Of a stretch of 64,000 nucleotides of DNA, positions 17,752-26,743 are shown in pieces (the first letter of the stretch is position 1; every line of letters begins with the position of its first letter). The stretch spans positions 372,001 through 436,000 of the forward strand of contig JARGPN010000009.1 in assembly GCA_029213045.1 (NCBI GenBank). Direction: 5' to 3'. Made by a program: the position numbers and the translations under genes. Under the pieces are notes generated by a model that worked only from the letters and a program-made list of their open reading frames with translations, was not told where the DNA came from and made no database searches. This DNA is from Alcanivoracaceae bacterium (GTDB taxonomy: Bacteria; Pseudomonadota; Gammaproteobacteria; Pseudomonadales; Alcanivoracaceae).

Positions 17752-19128
17752 TTACATTTTGTCTTTCGCTTTCAAGCCGATTTTTAAGCTTTCTAGGTAG
17801 GCATTGGGGGTGCGTCCGTTGTATTCGACGCCGTCAATAAACTCTTTCTGAGGTGGTCGAAAGCCGTCTTCCGACGCGAAGTCTGGAAAGTCCGCAGCTT
17901 TTACTTTTCCTTCGGCAATAAGTTCTTTTGCAGCAATAGCGTAGATATCTGGGCGATAGACTTTCTTAGCCGTTTCGGTGTACCAGCTATCAGGCTTAGT
18001 ATCGGAAATTTGCCCCCAACGACGCATCTGTGTGAGATACCAAATTGCGTCCGAGTAATAAGGGAACGTTGCGTTGTAGCGGAAGAAAACGTTGAAATCA
18101 GGGACTGAGCGCTTATCGCCTTTTTCGTACTCAAACGTGCCCGTCATACTGTTAGCGATAACTTCAGCATCGGCGCCGACATAGTTAGGCTTGGCAAGAA
18201 TTTTTACCGCTTCAGGTCGATTCGCATTGTTATTTTCGTCTAACCACTGCGCTGCGCGAATCATCGCCTTAACCACGCGAATATGCGTATTGGGATATTT
18301 ATCCGCCCACTCTTTGCTTACACCAAACACTTTTTCAGGGTTGTTTTTCCAGATTTCATAATCGGTAATGACTGGAACACCAATACCTTTGAAAACCGCC
18401 TGCTGATTCCATGGTTCGCCCACGCAATAGCCATAAATCGTTCCGGCTTCCATGGTCGCGGGCATTTGCGGTGGCGGCGTAACAGAGAGCAACACATCTG
18501 CTTTTAACTGTCCTGAGGTGTCACCCTTAGCCGGCGCGTAGTAGCCAGGATGAATGCCTCCGGCGGCTAGCCAATAACGTAATTCATAGTTGTGTGTTGA
18601 AACAGGAAAGACCATACCGAGGTTAAATGGCTTACCTTCCGCACGGTATTTTTCAACAACAGGCTTTAACGCATCCGCCTTGATAGGATGAACAGGCTTG
18701 CCGTCTTTCATCGGCACATGCTTCTTCATTTCGTCCCACACTGCGTTGGAAACAGTAATACCGTTACCGTTAAGGTCCATGCTAAATGCGGTAATAATGT
18801 GTGCTTGTGTTCCGAAGCCGATGGTCGCACCCAATGGCTGCCCTGCTAACATATGTGCGCCATCCAATTGTCCGTCGATCACGCGATCTAGCAAAACCTT
18901 CCAATTCGCCTGCGCTTCCAAGGTCACATAGAGGCCTTCGTCTTCGAAAAATCCTTTTTCATAGGCGATCGCCAACGGCGCCATATCGGTGAGCTTAATA
19001 AAGCCAAATTTCAGCTCTTCTTTCTCCGGATAGCCAACCTCCGCCACCGATAAAGAAGTGATTGTTAGTGCGCAAATTGCAGCACAGGCTTTTGCTGCGG
19101 TGCGTAACTTTCCCCAAGACATTCGCAT
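17752..19128 (-). CDS. nrtA: Nitrate ABC transporter substrate-binding protein
   Basis: I place the start at ATG 19128 after CGGAGAAAAGTT; the ORF-track ATG at 19182 lies directly after the U run of the leader attenuator and has no ribosome binding site. The 458-aa product has a Sec signal (ending near TSLSVA) and the NrtA/CmpA-family fold: [23 protein letters not shown], then [23 protein letters not shown] and YCVGEPWN. NrtA proteins bind nitrate or nitrite in the periplasm and deliver it to NrtB. It is the first structural gene after the NasT-responsive leader, so nitrate controls it by antitermination. A close paralogue, NasS, lies upstream. Confidence 0.9.
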   Translation of the reverse strand: MRMSWGKLRTAAKACAAICALTITSLSVAEVGYPEKEELKFGFIKLTDMAPLAIAYEKGFFEDEGLYVTLEAQANWKVLLDRVIDGQLDGAHMLAGQPLGATIGFGTQAHIITAFSMDLNGNGITVSNAVWDEMKKHVPMKDGKPVHPIKADALKPVVEKYRAEGKPFNLGMVFPVSTHNYELRYWLAAGGIHPGYYAPAKGDTSGQLKADVLLSVTPPPQMPATMEAGTIYGYCVGEPWNQQAVFKGIGVPVITDYEIWKNNPEKVFGVSKEWADKYPNTHIRVVKAMIRAAQWLDENNNANRPEAVKILAKPNYVGADAEVIANSMTGTFEYEKGDKRSVPDFNVFFRYNATFPYYSDAIWYLTQMRRWGQISDTKPDSWYTETAKKVYRPDIYAIAAKELIAEGKVKAADFPDFASEDGFRPPQKEFIDGVEYNGRTPNAYLESLKIGLKAKDKM

Positions 19129-19182
19129 AACTTTTCTCCGTTTACCGCGCTTAGCGGGCTTATAGCCATTTTCTTTAGGCAT

Positions 19183-19237
19183 AAAAAAAGGCGCTCAGGA
19201 GGACAGACAGTTAGCTATCTGTTTCCCGAGCGCCTTT
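19183..19237 (-). terminator. Leader attenuator terminator in front of nrtA
   Basis: On the minus strand AAAGGCGCTC pairs with GAGCGCCTTT followed by a run of seven Ts; the 35-nt spacer contains its own small hairpin (ACAG/CTGT). The terminator ends at the base before 19182 and upstream of the nrtA start. Its 5' arm is shared with antiterminator hairpin P2, so the two structures exclude each other. Confidence 0.88.
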
Positions 19238-19272
19238 GCTCGATTCAAATTGTTGCGGCCGCCGTTGGCCGC
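19227..19272 (-). promoter_or_regulatory. ANTAR (NasT) two-hairpin antiterminator
   Basis: Minus strand, 5' to 3': P1 is GCGGCC-AACGGC-GGCCGC (19272-19255) and P2 is CGAGC-AAAGGC-GCTCG (19242-19227), with a 12-nt linker. Both loops are hexaloops with A at position 1 and G at position 4, the hallmark of RNA sites bound by ANTAR proteins such as NasR/NasT and EutV. The 3' half of P2 is the 5' arm of the attenuator, so NasT binding would block termination. NasT is encoded upstream of this leader. The base pairing is visible; binding is inferred from the family. Confidence 0.88.
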
Positions 19273-19390
19273 GAATTAATCGTATTCCTAGAAGTTAGAT
19301 TGCAAAGCCTGTGCCAATAATTGATTTTCTCTTTAATTCAATCAGTTAGCAGACCCGCACCAATTTAGACCCATTTTTATTTGCTTATTT

Positions 19391-19438
19391 TGCACTATCA
19401 GTGCACAGCCGTTGTAATTCTTGCATGAAATTCATGCA
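19391..19438. promoter_or_regulatory. Two dyad operators upstream of the nrtA leader
   Basis: TGCATGAA-A-TTCATGCA (19422-19438) and TGCACT-ATC-AGTGCA (19391-19405) are perfect dyads with centres 32 bp apart, close to three helical turns. The 17-bp one has the TGCA...TGCA outer frame and length of NtrC sites. A sigma-54-like TTGGTGCGGGTCTGC lies about 40 bp further along, but its GG/GC spacing is one base short. A nitrogen-control enhancer is plausible, unproven. Confidence 0.4.
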
Positions 19439-19449
19439 GCAAAAAAATA

Positions 19450-20622
19450 TCAGGGCACAAATATATTTCCGTCAACGAATAGATCAGGTCCCATGCTCAC
19501 TGCGTCTGGTTGACCCGGAGCCTCCCAGTTATCTGCATGCAAACCTTCTTGCTTCACGTCATCTACTGGCAAACTGGTAATGCCTCGCATGGCTGATCGG
19601 TATAAATCCGTGCGATAACACTGCGCAACCATTGGGCTTAAATTATCACCCTTCAACTGACCCCAGCGCTGCATTTGCCCAAGCAAGAATTCCGCGTGGG
19701 ATCGCCACGGGAAATTGGCTTGGTAACGGGAAAACACATGGAAGTGATGTGCGGGGAAAGGTGCGCCAGTTAGCCCACCCGCCAAACGACCACTTAAAGA
19801 AACGGTCAGCAATTCAGGTGGCAAATCAATATAGTGGCCATCGGTAAGCATGGTCACCGCTTCACTTAGATTTTCATCAACAAATTTACCCGCGCGGTAT
19901 AATGCGCGTAACAATCCGCTCATCGTTTGCGGATGTTGCACCACCCAATCCTGACTCATGCCGAGCACTTTTTCCGGCGCGTTTTGCCAGATGTCATAAC
20001 CGGAAACAATACAATGCCCCACGCCAGTGAGCACCGCCACACTGTTCCAAGGCTCTCCGACGCAGAATCCGTCGATATGCCCTAAACGAAGGTGATCCAC
20101 CATTTGGGATGGAGGAAGCACGACGATCTTAACGTCTTTATCCGGATCAATGCCGCCGACAGCAAGCCAGTAGCGCAAAAGATACGCATGGCATGAGAAC
20201 GGAAAAACAATTGCCAAGACGAGCGGAGGCTGAGAATTTCTACGGCGCGATTCAATCACAACTTTTAATGCGCGTACCGAACCGAGTGGTGTATTTTCTT
20301 CCGCCAGCGCAGCAAGACCACGATATAAACTCGGCGATACTGTAATCGCGTTACCGTTAAGCCCTAACGACCAAGCCGATACCATTTGCTTGCGAATTCC
20401 GCACAACCCCAGCGACGCGGACAACAGCATCGGGGCCAACATTTGCGCACCGTCGAGCTGCCCGACTAATACTCGGTCTCGCAACGTGGCCCAAGACGTT
20501 TCACGCTGTAGATCAACCTCTAAACCTTCGTCGGCGAAGTAACCTAATTCCCGGGCGGCGACTAAAGGCAAACTGTCAGTAAGCGGGACAAATCCTAAGC
20601 GCACGTACTTCTTTTCTGGCAT
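19450..20622 (-). CDS. nasS: NasS nitrate sensor (NrtA-like, cytoplasmic)
   Basis: The 390-aa protein is an NrtA/CmpA-fold binding protein with no signal peptide: it starts MPEKKYVRLGFVPLTDSLPLVAARELGYF and carries LDGAQMLAPMLL, GLNGNAITVSPSL and FCVGEPWNSVAVL. In characterised systems NasS binds NasT when nitrate is absent and releases it when nitrate or nitrite binds. It lies 3 bp after nasT, so the two are made together. The nrtA leader starts within 180 bp of its stop codon. Length and lack of export signal separate it clearly from the periplasmic NrtA. Confidence 0.9.
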   Translation of the reverse strand: MPEKKYVRLGFVPLTDSLPLVAARELGYFADEGLEVDLQRETSWATLRDRVLVGQLDGAQMLAPMLLSASLGLCGIRKQMVSAWSLGLNGNAITVSPSLYRGLAALAEENTPLGSVRALKVVIESRRRNSQPPLVLAIVFPFSCHAYLLRYWLAVGGIDPDKDVKIVVLPPSQMVDHLRLGHIDGFCVGEPWNSVAVLTGVGHCIVSGYDIWQNAPEKVLGMSQDWVVQHPQTMSGLLRALYRAGKFVDENLSEAVTMLTDGHYIDLPPELLTVSLSGRLAGGLTGAPFPAHHFHVFSRYQANFPWRSHAEFLLGQMQRWGQLKGDNLSPMVAQCYRTDLYRSAMRGITSLPVDDVKQEGLHADNWEAPGQPDAVSMGPDLFVDGNIFVP

Positions 20623-20625
20623 CCG

Positions 20626-21225
20626 TTAGCCCTCCAGTAAATCGGCAAAGGCCAACAAATTACGAGACACTTCAACGAGGCGCTGACCACGATCCATCGC
20701 CATCCGACGTAACTGTTGATAGGCCTGCTCTTCATTGAGCTGCTTGCGCGCCATGAGTAACCCTTTTGCTTTTTCGATCACACGTCGATCCGCCAGCTGC
20801 CCACGGGTTTTTTCTAGTTCATCACGCAAGGCCTGATATTCACGAAAGCGCGTGATCGCGACGTTCACAATGGCTTTTACGCGAGCGGGCTGAAGACCGT
20901 CGACGATATAAGCACTAACACCCGCGTGAATCGCGCGGGCCATAATTTCTTCATCTTCACTGCCAGCAAACATCACCACGGGACGCGGGAGATCGCGTTG
21001 CAACAACGCCATGTTTTCCAAGGTGTCTCGGTCTGGCGAATCCATATCGACGATAATAACGTCGGGATTCAACTGGCTGACTTGCGCCAACAGGCCCGCC
21101 GCGCTCGGTAAACGCGCGACGACGAGGTACCCGTGATCGGTAAGTGCCCGCTCTAAAATAGCCGCACGGGCGGGCTGGTCATCGACCAACATCACGCGCG
21201 GAACTTGTTGTTCTGGTTGTTGCAC
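20626..21225 (-). CDS. nasT: NasT ANTAR-domain antiterminator
   Basis: The 199-aa protein has a receiver-like domain (RVMLVDDQPARAAIL..., about 9-125) and a C-terminal ANTAR domain (RRVIEKAKGLLMARKQLNEEQAYQQLRRMAM). The aspartate of VDMDSPD is present, but the usual conserved receiver lysine region reads YIVDGLQPA, so phosphorylation may not be the control; in NasT the partner NasS does the control instead. The ANTAR domain binds paired A1/G4 hexaloop RNA hairpins, and such a pair lies before nrtA. First gene of the nas/nrt cluster. Confidence 0.92.
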   Translation of the reverse strand: MQQPEQQVPRVMLVDDQPARAAILERALTDHGYLVVARLPSAAGLLAQVSQLNPDVIIVDMDSPDRDTLENMALLQRDLPRPVVMFAGSEDEEIMARAIHAGVSAYIVDGLQPARVKAIVNVAITRFREYQALRDELEKTRGQLADRRVIEKAKGLLMARKQLNEEQAYQQLRRMAMDRGQRLVEVSRNLLAFADLLEG

Positions 21226-21638
21226 ACCCTACTCCTGCCTATGGGGTAGCCTGTAAAGAGCAATCGCCGTGCCATCTTGCGGACGCACTTGTAAGAGACA
21301 GAAAGAGTGATCGACTCTTTCCCACTTGGACACGCGGCATAGCAAGGTTCAGCTGTGATGCCCACCACAACAATAAGGTGAATACCCTTATTATTCATAT
21401 AGTTGAGAAACTATCGTTGGGTGAATCGGCCACCAACGACAACGATTTAATCACCACAACTTACGCGATAAATGCAGGACATGCCCCCTAGAGAACATTT
21501 TTAGATCAGGCATGGCACCAAATATGTGCACCATACGATCCTCATTTCGAACCAAATGAGCGCATCGCCGTTTGTAAACTGACAGGCCAGGCTGGCAATA
21601 GACGGGCGCTCGACCGAGCACCCTCTTTCCGTCAGGCA
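21226..21638. other. 413-bp intergenic region upstream of nasT
   Basis: This should contain the nasST promoter on the minus strand. No credible ORF. Visible structure: a hairpin AATAAGG/CCTTATT (21372-21392) and an inverted repeat TCGTTGG...CCAACGA (21414-21439), either of which could be an operator. I cannot assign a promoter. Confidence 0.4.
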
Positions 21639-21668
21639 CAAAAAAGCCAGCGAATGCTGGCTTTTTTG
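21639..21668 (-). terminator. Intrinsic terminator after the gltX-tRNA unit
   Basis: AAAAAAGCCAGC/GCTGGCTTTTTT is an almost perfect palindrome with T runs on both strands. It lies 28 bp beyond the 3' CCA of tRNA-Glu. The core GCCAGCGAATGCTGGC recurs in the terminator at 50305-50335. Confidence 0.85.
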
Positions 21669-21695
21669 TGCTGCTGTAACGAATCAGCAGAGATA

Positions 21696-21771
21696 TGGCG
21701 TCCCCTAGGGGAGTCGAACCCCTGTTACCGCCGTGAAAGGGCGGTGTCCTAGGCCTCTAGACGAAGGGGAC
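21696..21771 (-). tRNA. tRNA-Glu (UUC)
   Basis: The 76-nt minus-strand sequence starts GTCCCCTTCGTCTAGAGG, has the anticodon loop CTTTCAC (anticodon TTC), the T arm GGTTCGACTCC and an encoded CCA. All four stems pair, and it is nearly identical to Escherichia coli tRNA-Glu as I remember it. Confidence 0.96.
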
Positions 21772-21798
21772 TTAGGAACTTGCTTGGTGCGGTAGATC

Positions 21799-21874
<76 letters not shown>

Positions 21875-21953
21875 AGATCTGGCTTTCAGGCTGCGCCCGA
21901 AGGCTGCGCATTGTAGCAGTCAACCGAAGGCTGTCAAGCAATCAGCGGCACGA

Positions 21954-23468
21954 TCAACTCGATGCGGGATCATCGTTTAAAGCTTCGCCGTTTTGAATAC
22001 GCAGCCAAGATTTTTCTAGCTTTTTCGCCTGTTTTTTAGACACACCACCCAGCACTTCAATGGCATGACGTAAACGTGCGCGGGTTAAATCCGGGCCCAA
22101 GATCGCCATGCTATCGACGACAGAAAAACTCGCGGTAGTGCCCGCAATCGCGACAAAAACGGGATGCAAAAACTCTTTCACTTTCACGCCTACCGCTTTG
22201 CTAATGTTCTGAGCCTCGGCAAACAAACTATCTCGATCCCAGCCACGCAGCGACTCAGACGCCCAGAGTAAATATTGCAGCCACTCTTTCATGTCTTCAG
22301 GCTTTAACGTGGCATGCTCGAAGGCACTGGCTTGAACATCCAGCGTGCCAGAAAAACAAAAGGCTGCTTTGTCCGCAACCTGACTGAAGTTTTCTACCCG
22401 TGTACGGATATGCGGAATAATCTGCGCAACGTAATCGCGGTTAAATGACCATTCCATTAATGCATCAAGGAACGCGTTGTCATCAAGGTCGCGCAGCCAT
22501 TGGCCGTTTAACCAAGACAGCTTTTCAACGTCAAACACGGGCCCACCCAATGACACTCGTTGAATATCGAACTTGGCGAGCATTTCGTCGAGCGTGAATT
22601 TCTCACTTTCGTCAGGCATGGACCAACCCATGCGCCCCAAATAATTCACCAGTGCCTGCGGCATAAAGCCCATACGACGATAGAAATTAATGCTGGTTGG
22701 GTTTTTGCGTTTTGATAATTTCGATTTATCCGGATTACGCAGTAACGGCATGTGGCACAACCGCGGCATCTGCCAACCAAAATATTCGTACAATAATTTT
22801 AGTTTCGGCGCAGAGTTCAACCATTCTTCACCACGCAGTACATGGCTGATTTCCATCAAATGATCGTCGACCACGTTGGCGAGGAAGTATGTCGGCATGC
22901 CGTCGCTTTTAAGCAATACCTGAGCATCTTGCAGCGCCCAATCCAACTCAACAGTACCACGCAGCATGTCGTCCACTTCGCAACGACCATCAACCGGCAC
23001 ATGCATACGAATCACATAGCTATCGCCTGCCGCCGCGCGCTTGGCTTGCTCTTCTTCCGACAAAATCAAATCAGAGGGCTTTAGCGCACGATTTTCACCT
23101 GCGTCTTTAATCTGCTGACGAAGCTGATCAAGCTCGGCGGAACTGCGGTAACAGCGAAATGCGTGTCCCTTGTCGAGAAGCTCATCCGCGTATTGACGGT
23201 AAAGGTCACCGCGTTCGCTTTGACGGTATGGCGCAAACGGGCCACCCACATCCGGGCCTTCATCCCACTCCAACCCGAGCCAACGAAGCGAATCAAAAAT
23301 CGCCTGTTCAGATTCTTTTGTGGAACGCGCCTGATCAGTGTCTTCAATACGCAGAATAAACTTGCCGCCATGCTGCCGAGCGAAACACAAATTAAACAAC
23401 GCGATATACGCCGTACCCACATGAGGATCACCGGTTGGTGACGGGGCGACACGGGTTCTGACTGTCAT
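21954..23468 (-). CDS. gltX: Glutamyl-tRNA synthetase
   Basis: The 504-aa class I synthetase charges tRNA-Glu with glutamate in the cytoplasm. The start [26 protein letters not shown] holds the HIGH motif (as HVGT), and [13 protein letters not shown] is the KMSKS loop (about 244-256). The C-terminal helical anticodon-binding domain ends in a lysine-rich segment. Length and order match bacterial GltX, a non-zinc type as I see no Cys/His zinc cluster. The substrate tRNA-Glu gene lies just downstream on the same strand. Confidence 0.95.
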   Translation of the reverse strand: MTVRTRVAPSPTGDPHVGTAYIALFNLCFARQHGGKFILRIEDTDQARSTKESEQAIFDSLRWLGLEWDEGPDVGGPFAPYRQSERGDLYRQYADELLDKGHAFRCYRSSAELDQLRQQIKDAGENRALKPSDLILSEEEQAKRAAAGDSYVIRMHVPVDGRCEVDDMLRGTVELDWALQDAQVLLKSDGMPTYFLANVVDDHLMEISHVLRGEEWLNSAPKLKLLYEYFGWQMPRLCHMPLLRNPDKSKLSKRKNPTSINFYRRMGFMPQALVNYLGRMGWSMPDESEKFTLDEMLAKFDIQRVSLGGPVFDVEKLSWLNGQWLRDLDDNAFLDALMEWSFNRDYVAQIIPHIRTRVENFSQVADKAAFCFSGTLDVQASAFEHATLKPEDMKEWLQYLLWASESLRGWDRDSLFAEAQNISKAVGVKVKEFLHPVFVAIAGTTASFSVVDSMAILGPDLTRARLRHAIEVLGGVSKKQAKKLEKSWLRIQNGEALNDDPASS

Positions 23469-23560
23469 GGCAACTCCAAGGGGACTCTATGGCCGCGCAT
23501 TATACGCAAGTCACCGCCTGACTGCTGCCCGCAAAGGGTAAAGGACTAATATTTAGGCAT

Positions 23561-23590
23561 AAAAAAAGCGCTGACCGAAATCAGCGCTTT
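23561..23590 (-). terminator. Intrinsic terminator of the HD-GYP gene
   Basis: On the minus strand AAAGCGCTGA pairs with TCAGCGCTTT followed by a T run (TTTTTTT). It lies about 40 bp after the stop codon of the HD-GYP gene and before gltX. Confidence 0.85.
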
Positions 23591-23629
23591 CCATCCGTGG
23601 ACTACCCCCCAAGGGCAGAACGGCTACTT

Positions 23630-24889
23630 TTAGGCAGCGTTAACTTGTATGCGGGCCAAATCGAGATTGTAGGTGCCAGGCTTTAAGCAACTCGCCACCA
23701 TCAGCGGCTCGCCGCGGTCTGTTTTGTCTACAGACATTAAATCCAATACATGTGGCATCGAAAGCGTTTGCTTGGCCGCATCCATCACCACCAACACCTG
23801 CGGACGCAAACGGCGGCTCGGGTTTTGCGCAATGACCACACCGACTTCATCGTTCGATAACTCGACGATGGTTCCAGTGGGATACACACCAATAGACTGA
23901 ATAAACTGTTCTACCAACGCACTTTGAAACGCTTGATCGCGTTCTGCATACAAGATAGAAACAGCTTCTGTAGAATTGCGCGCTTCTAACCATGGACGAG
24001 GGCTAGTAATGGCGTCGTAGGTATCCACGATGCCCGCTATGCGAGCCAGCAACGGAATTTGCGTGCCTTGCAGGCCGAAAGGATAACCACTGCCGTCATG
24101 GCGTTCATGGTGATACTGCACGACCGCCATAATCTGATCGTTCATGCCATCGCATTGCTCAAGAATATCCAGCGAATGCTGAACATGGTCTTTCACGGCC
24201 TTTTTCTCATCTGCCTCTAACGTGCTTTCTTCGGCGTTCAGGATTTTGCGTGGTAAGCGTGCATTGCCGATATCCATCACCATGACACCGGTGACCAGAT
24301 TTTCTAATACATCAACGGGTAAACCAATATGGCGACCAAACACCGCAGCTAAAATGGCGCAGCGAATGCTGTGGTTATAGCTGTACGAATCTTTATCTTT
24401 TAAACGCGCCAACCACACCATGGCATCGGGGTTGCGCACAATGCTGGCAACGACAGCGCGAGATGCTTTGCGCGCTAGGTCAAAATTAATCGGTTTACCT
24501 TCGCGTACTTGGTTCAACAAATGCACCACCGCTCGTGTGACTTCGCGATGATTCGTCGCCGACGCGGCTACTTCTTTTTTCAATGTCGAGCTAACGGCGT
24601 AACGTACCGGCGTGAACTTGCCGAGGTTTCCTTTGACTTGAACTGTCTTTTTCGCAGCACTGGCTGGGCGTGCGAAACCTACCGGCTGAAAATCGACGGG
24701 ACCTGTGCCCAAGCGCAGATCGATATAAATGTGCTTGCACCACGCGCGCAGCTTCTCAATGTCATCCTGCGAACGAATATGAAACCCCTGCATGGGAAAA
24801 GGTGTCTCTATCCACGGACGATCCAACTGCGACACGTACATGCCCAGTTGTAAATCCTGCGTAGAAACTTGTTCAACCTTTATCGACAT
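23630..24889 (-). CDS. HD-GYP-domain protein with DUF3391, degenerate HD site
   Basis: I use the ATG of MSIKVEQVS (24889); the track start two codons earlier is TTG. The 419-aa protein has an N-terminal DUF3391 domain (LQLGMYVSQLDRPWIETPF, about 10-130) and a C-terminal HD-GYP domain with HHERHDGSGYPFGLQG and RIAGIVDTYDAITSPRPW. HD-GYP enzymes hydrolyse cyclic di-GMP. The metal-binding HD dyad, normally within a stretch like LLHDIGK, here reads VMVMDIGNARLP, so the histidine is Met and the lysine is Asn. DUF3391 proteins often show such changes. It may have reduced activity or act as a binding protein. It stands alone, with its own terminator. Confidence 0.85.
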   Translation of the reverse strand: MSIKVEQVSTQDLQLGMYVSQLDRPWIETPFPMQGFHIRSQDDIEKLRAWCKHIYIDLRLGTGPVDFQPVGFARPASAAKKTVQVKGNLGKFTPVRYAVSSTLKKEVAASATNHREVTRAVVHLLNQVREGKPINFDLARKASRAVVASIVRNPDAMVWLARLKDKDSYSYNHSIRCAILAAVFGRHIGLPVDVLENLVTGVMVMDIGNARLPRKILNAEESTLEADEKKAVKDHVQHSLDILEQCDGMNDQIMAVVQYHHERHDGSGYPFGLQGTQIPLLARIAGIVDTYDAITSPRPWLEARNSTEAVSILYAERDQAFQSALVEQFIQSIGVYPTGTIVELSNDEVGVVIAQNPSRRLRPQVLVVMDAAKQTLSMPHVLDLMSVDKTDRGEPLMVASCLKPGTYNLDLARIQVNAA

Positions 24890-25174
24890 ACACAACCCAG
24901 TTTGCGGTGGTCAACGTCTCGCCAGTGCGCCCTGTGTCGTCCGTCTGACTCGACGACCTGTTAGGAGGAACTGCGGACAAATAATCTAGTGATTTCGTAT
25001 GAATTCTAGCCCCATTTCCCCCTCCGACACACGTGATGCCCTTCACAAATGACGAAATAGGGGACAAACGGACATTTTTCGACAACGATCGGTAAGCAAA
25101 AATGACCATTCTGACTGTTTTTTAAACAGACTCAGCTCTTGTTGGTCACTATAGGCCATTCCCAGTGCCTTTTA

Positions 25175-25636
25175 CTAAGCGGGACTCCGCAGCCACAACA
25201 ACCTACCTGAAGCAGGCGCCATGAGCTCCATGTCTAGACACGCCACAGTTCCTACGGCGAACGGCGTTCTCGTGCTCACGCCTTCTGTCAGCAACCCGGT
25301 CAGCGCTGCCACCAGCGGCATATGACTCACCAAGGCCAACCCCTCAATATTGCTGCAGCTAGCTAACCACTCGATCACAGCTTCCGGGGAATCATCCGGT
25401 GTTATCAATCCCTTTTGCGCGACAACAATCCCAGGGTATTGCGCCGCAATAAACCCAGCGGTTTGCTTCGCTCTGTTAAACGGACTGCTAACAATGCGCG
25501 AAGGTTTAATGCCCTCGGCTTTAAGTTGCGCCCACAGTGCAGTGACGTCTGCACCGCCACGTACTGTGAGATTACGCTCTGCGTCCGTCGGCGCTTTCGC
25601 TTCCGCTTCGCCGTGACGCACGATGTAGAGTCGCAT
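25175..25636 (-). CDS. sixA: Phosphohistidine phosphatase SixA
   Basis: The start is the ATG at 25636, which overlaps the gpsA stop by one base (TGATG). The 153-aa protein is a short histidine-phosphatase: RLYIVRHGEAEAKAP with catalytic His, ERNLTVRGGADV, VSSPFNRAKQTA and LVSHMPLVAALTGLL. SixA removes phosphate from histidine on phosphotransfer proteins, such as ArcB or the nitrogen PTS. The family assignment is firm from length and motifs; the partner is unknown. Translational coupling to gpsA is likely. Confidence 0.9.
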   Translation of the reverse strand: MRLYIVRHGEAEAKAPTDAERNLTVRGGADVTALWAQLKAEGIKPSRIVSSPFNRAKQTAGFIAAQYPGIVVAQKGLITPDDSPEAVIEWLASCSNIEGLALVSHMPLVAALTGLLTEGVSTRTPFAVGTVACLDMELMAPASGRLLWLRSPA

Positions 25637-26670
25637 CAATCAGCTTCCCGGTTCGTCACCATAAATTCCACGTCGTGATTATGCTCACCCTGCATCAAGC
25701 CGGCGATCACTTGCTGCACCGGCAACCCTGCGAATAGCATCGCGTTCAATCCTGTAGCAATCGGCATATACACATCGCGACGCTTTGCTTCGGCAGCCAC
25801 TAGCTTAATGGTATTGATGCCTTCAGCGGTTTGCCCTAATTCAGCAACGGCTTCGTCCATTGTTTTACCCTGACCGAGCATATAGCCCACACGGTAATTA
25901 CGAGACAGTGACGACGAACAGGTAACGATGAGATCACCGACACCTGCAAGGCCGAGAAACGTCATCGGATTTGCGCCCAATTGCACCGCAAAGCGGCTCA
26001 TCTCCGCGAGACTACGGGTGATTAAAAAGGCGCGGCTATTTTCACCAACGCCTAACGCTGCGGCCATGCCAGTCGCTATGGCATAAATATTTTTTAACGC
26101 CCCGGCAAGTTCAACACCGTACATGTCAGAGTTGTCGTACACGCGAAAATATCCACAACCCAATGCGTTTTGAATACGTTCGCATAACGCATGATCTTCG
26201 CTCGCAATCACTGTTCCGGTGAATACGCGCTCTACCACTTCTTTTGCTAGGTTCGGTCCACTGAGCACACCAACAGATGTTTGCGGCCAATGCTCCTTCA
26301 ATAAATCGCTCATTAACTGAAAGCCATCCGCATGAATGCCCTTAGTGCAACTCACCACAATAGTGCCCGGCGCCACCCACTCTTTCGCCTGCAGTAACAC
26401 ATCGGCATATGCTTTGCTGGGTACGGCCACGAAAATTAACGTGGCGTCATTTAATGCTTCTTGTAAAGATTCCGTCGCCACAACCGCAGCGGGCAATTCT
26501 GCACCAGGCAGGTAACGGGGATTCTCATGGCTCGCGTTAATCACCGCGGCTGTTTCTGGGTCACGCACCCATAAACGCGTTTGATGGCCATTCTCAGCAA
26601 GAATAGTTGCCATGGCTGTACCAAAACTACCGCCACCCAGCACCGCTGCAATTTCTACTTTTTCACTCAT
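25636..26670 (-). CDS. gpsA: Glycerol-3-phosphate dehydrogenase [NAD(P)+]
   Basis: The 344-aa cytoplasmic enzyme reduces dihydroxyacetone phosphate to sn-glycerol-3-phosphate for phospholipid synthesis. The Rossmann motif VLGGGSFGTAMATILAENGH is at the N-terminus; SCTKGI, LSGPNLAKEV, VELAGALKNIYAIATG (catalytic lysine) and NSRAFLITRSLAEM follow in the usual order. Length is normal. It overlaps sixA by one base; the gene upstream on the same strand is 73 bp away. Confidence 0.95.
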   Translation of the reverse strand: MSEKVEIAAVLGGGSFGTAMATILAENGHQTRLWVRDPETAAVINASHENPRYLPGAELPAAVVATESLQEALNDATLIFVAVPSKAYADVLLQAKEWVAPGTIVVSCTKGIHADGFQLMSDLLKEHWPQTSVGVLSGPNLAKEVVERVFTGTVIASEDHALCERIQNALGCGYFRVYDNSDMYGVELAGALKNIYAIATGMAAALGVGENSRAFLITRSLAEMSRFAVQLGANPMTFLGLAGVGDLIVTCSSSLSRNYRVGYMLGQGKTMDEAVAELGQTAEGINTIKLVAAEAKRRDVYMPIATGLNAMLFAGLPVQQVIAGLMQGEHNHDVEFMVTNREAD

Positions 26671-26743
26671 TCACTCAATTTCCTAACAGCTCCGGAGAGT
26701 CGCGCATTACTTTCAATGCAGGTCATTTAAATACGTCCGCCCG

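Noticed and set aside
19129-19182. Upstream ATG of nrtA at 19182
   Set aside because: It begins at the end of the attenuator U run with no ribosome binding site; ATG 19128 after GGAGA leads straight into a signal peptide.
19349-19363. Sigma-54 promoter TTGGTGCGGGTCTGC
   Set aside because: GG and GC are 9 rather than 10 bases apart, which normally abolishes recognition; kept only as part of a low-confidence finding.
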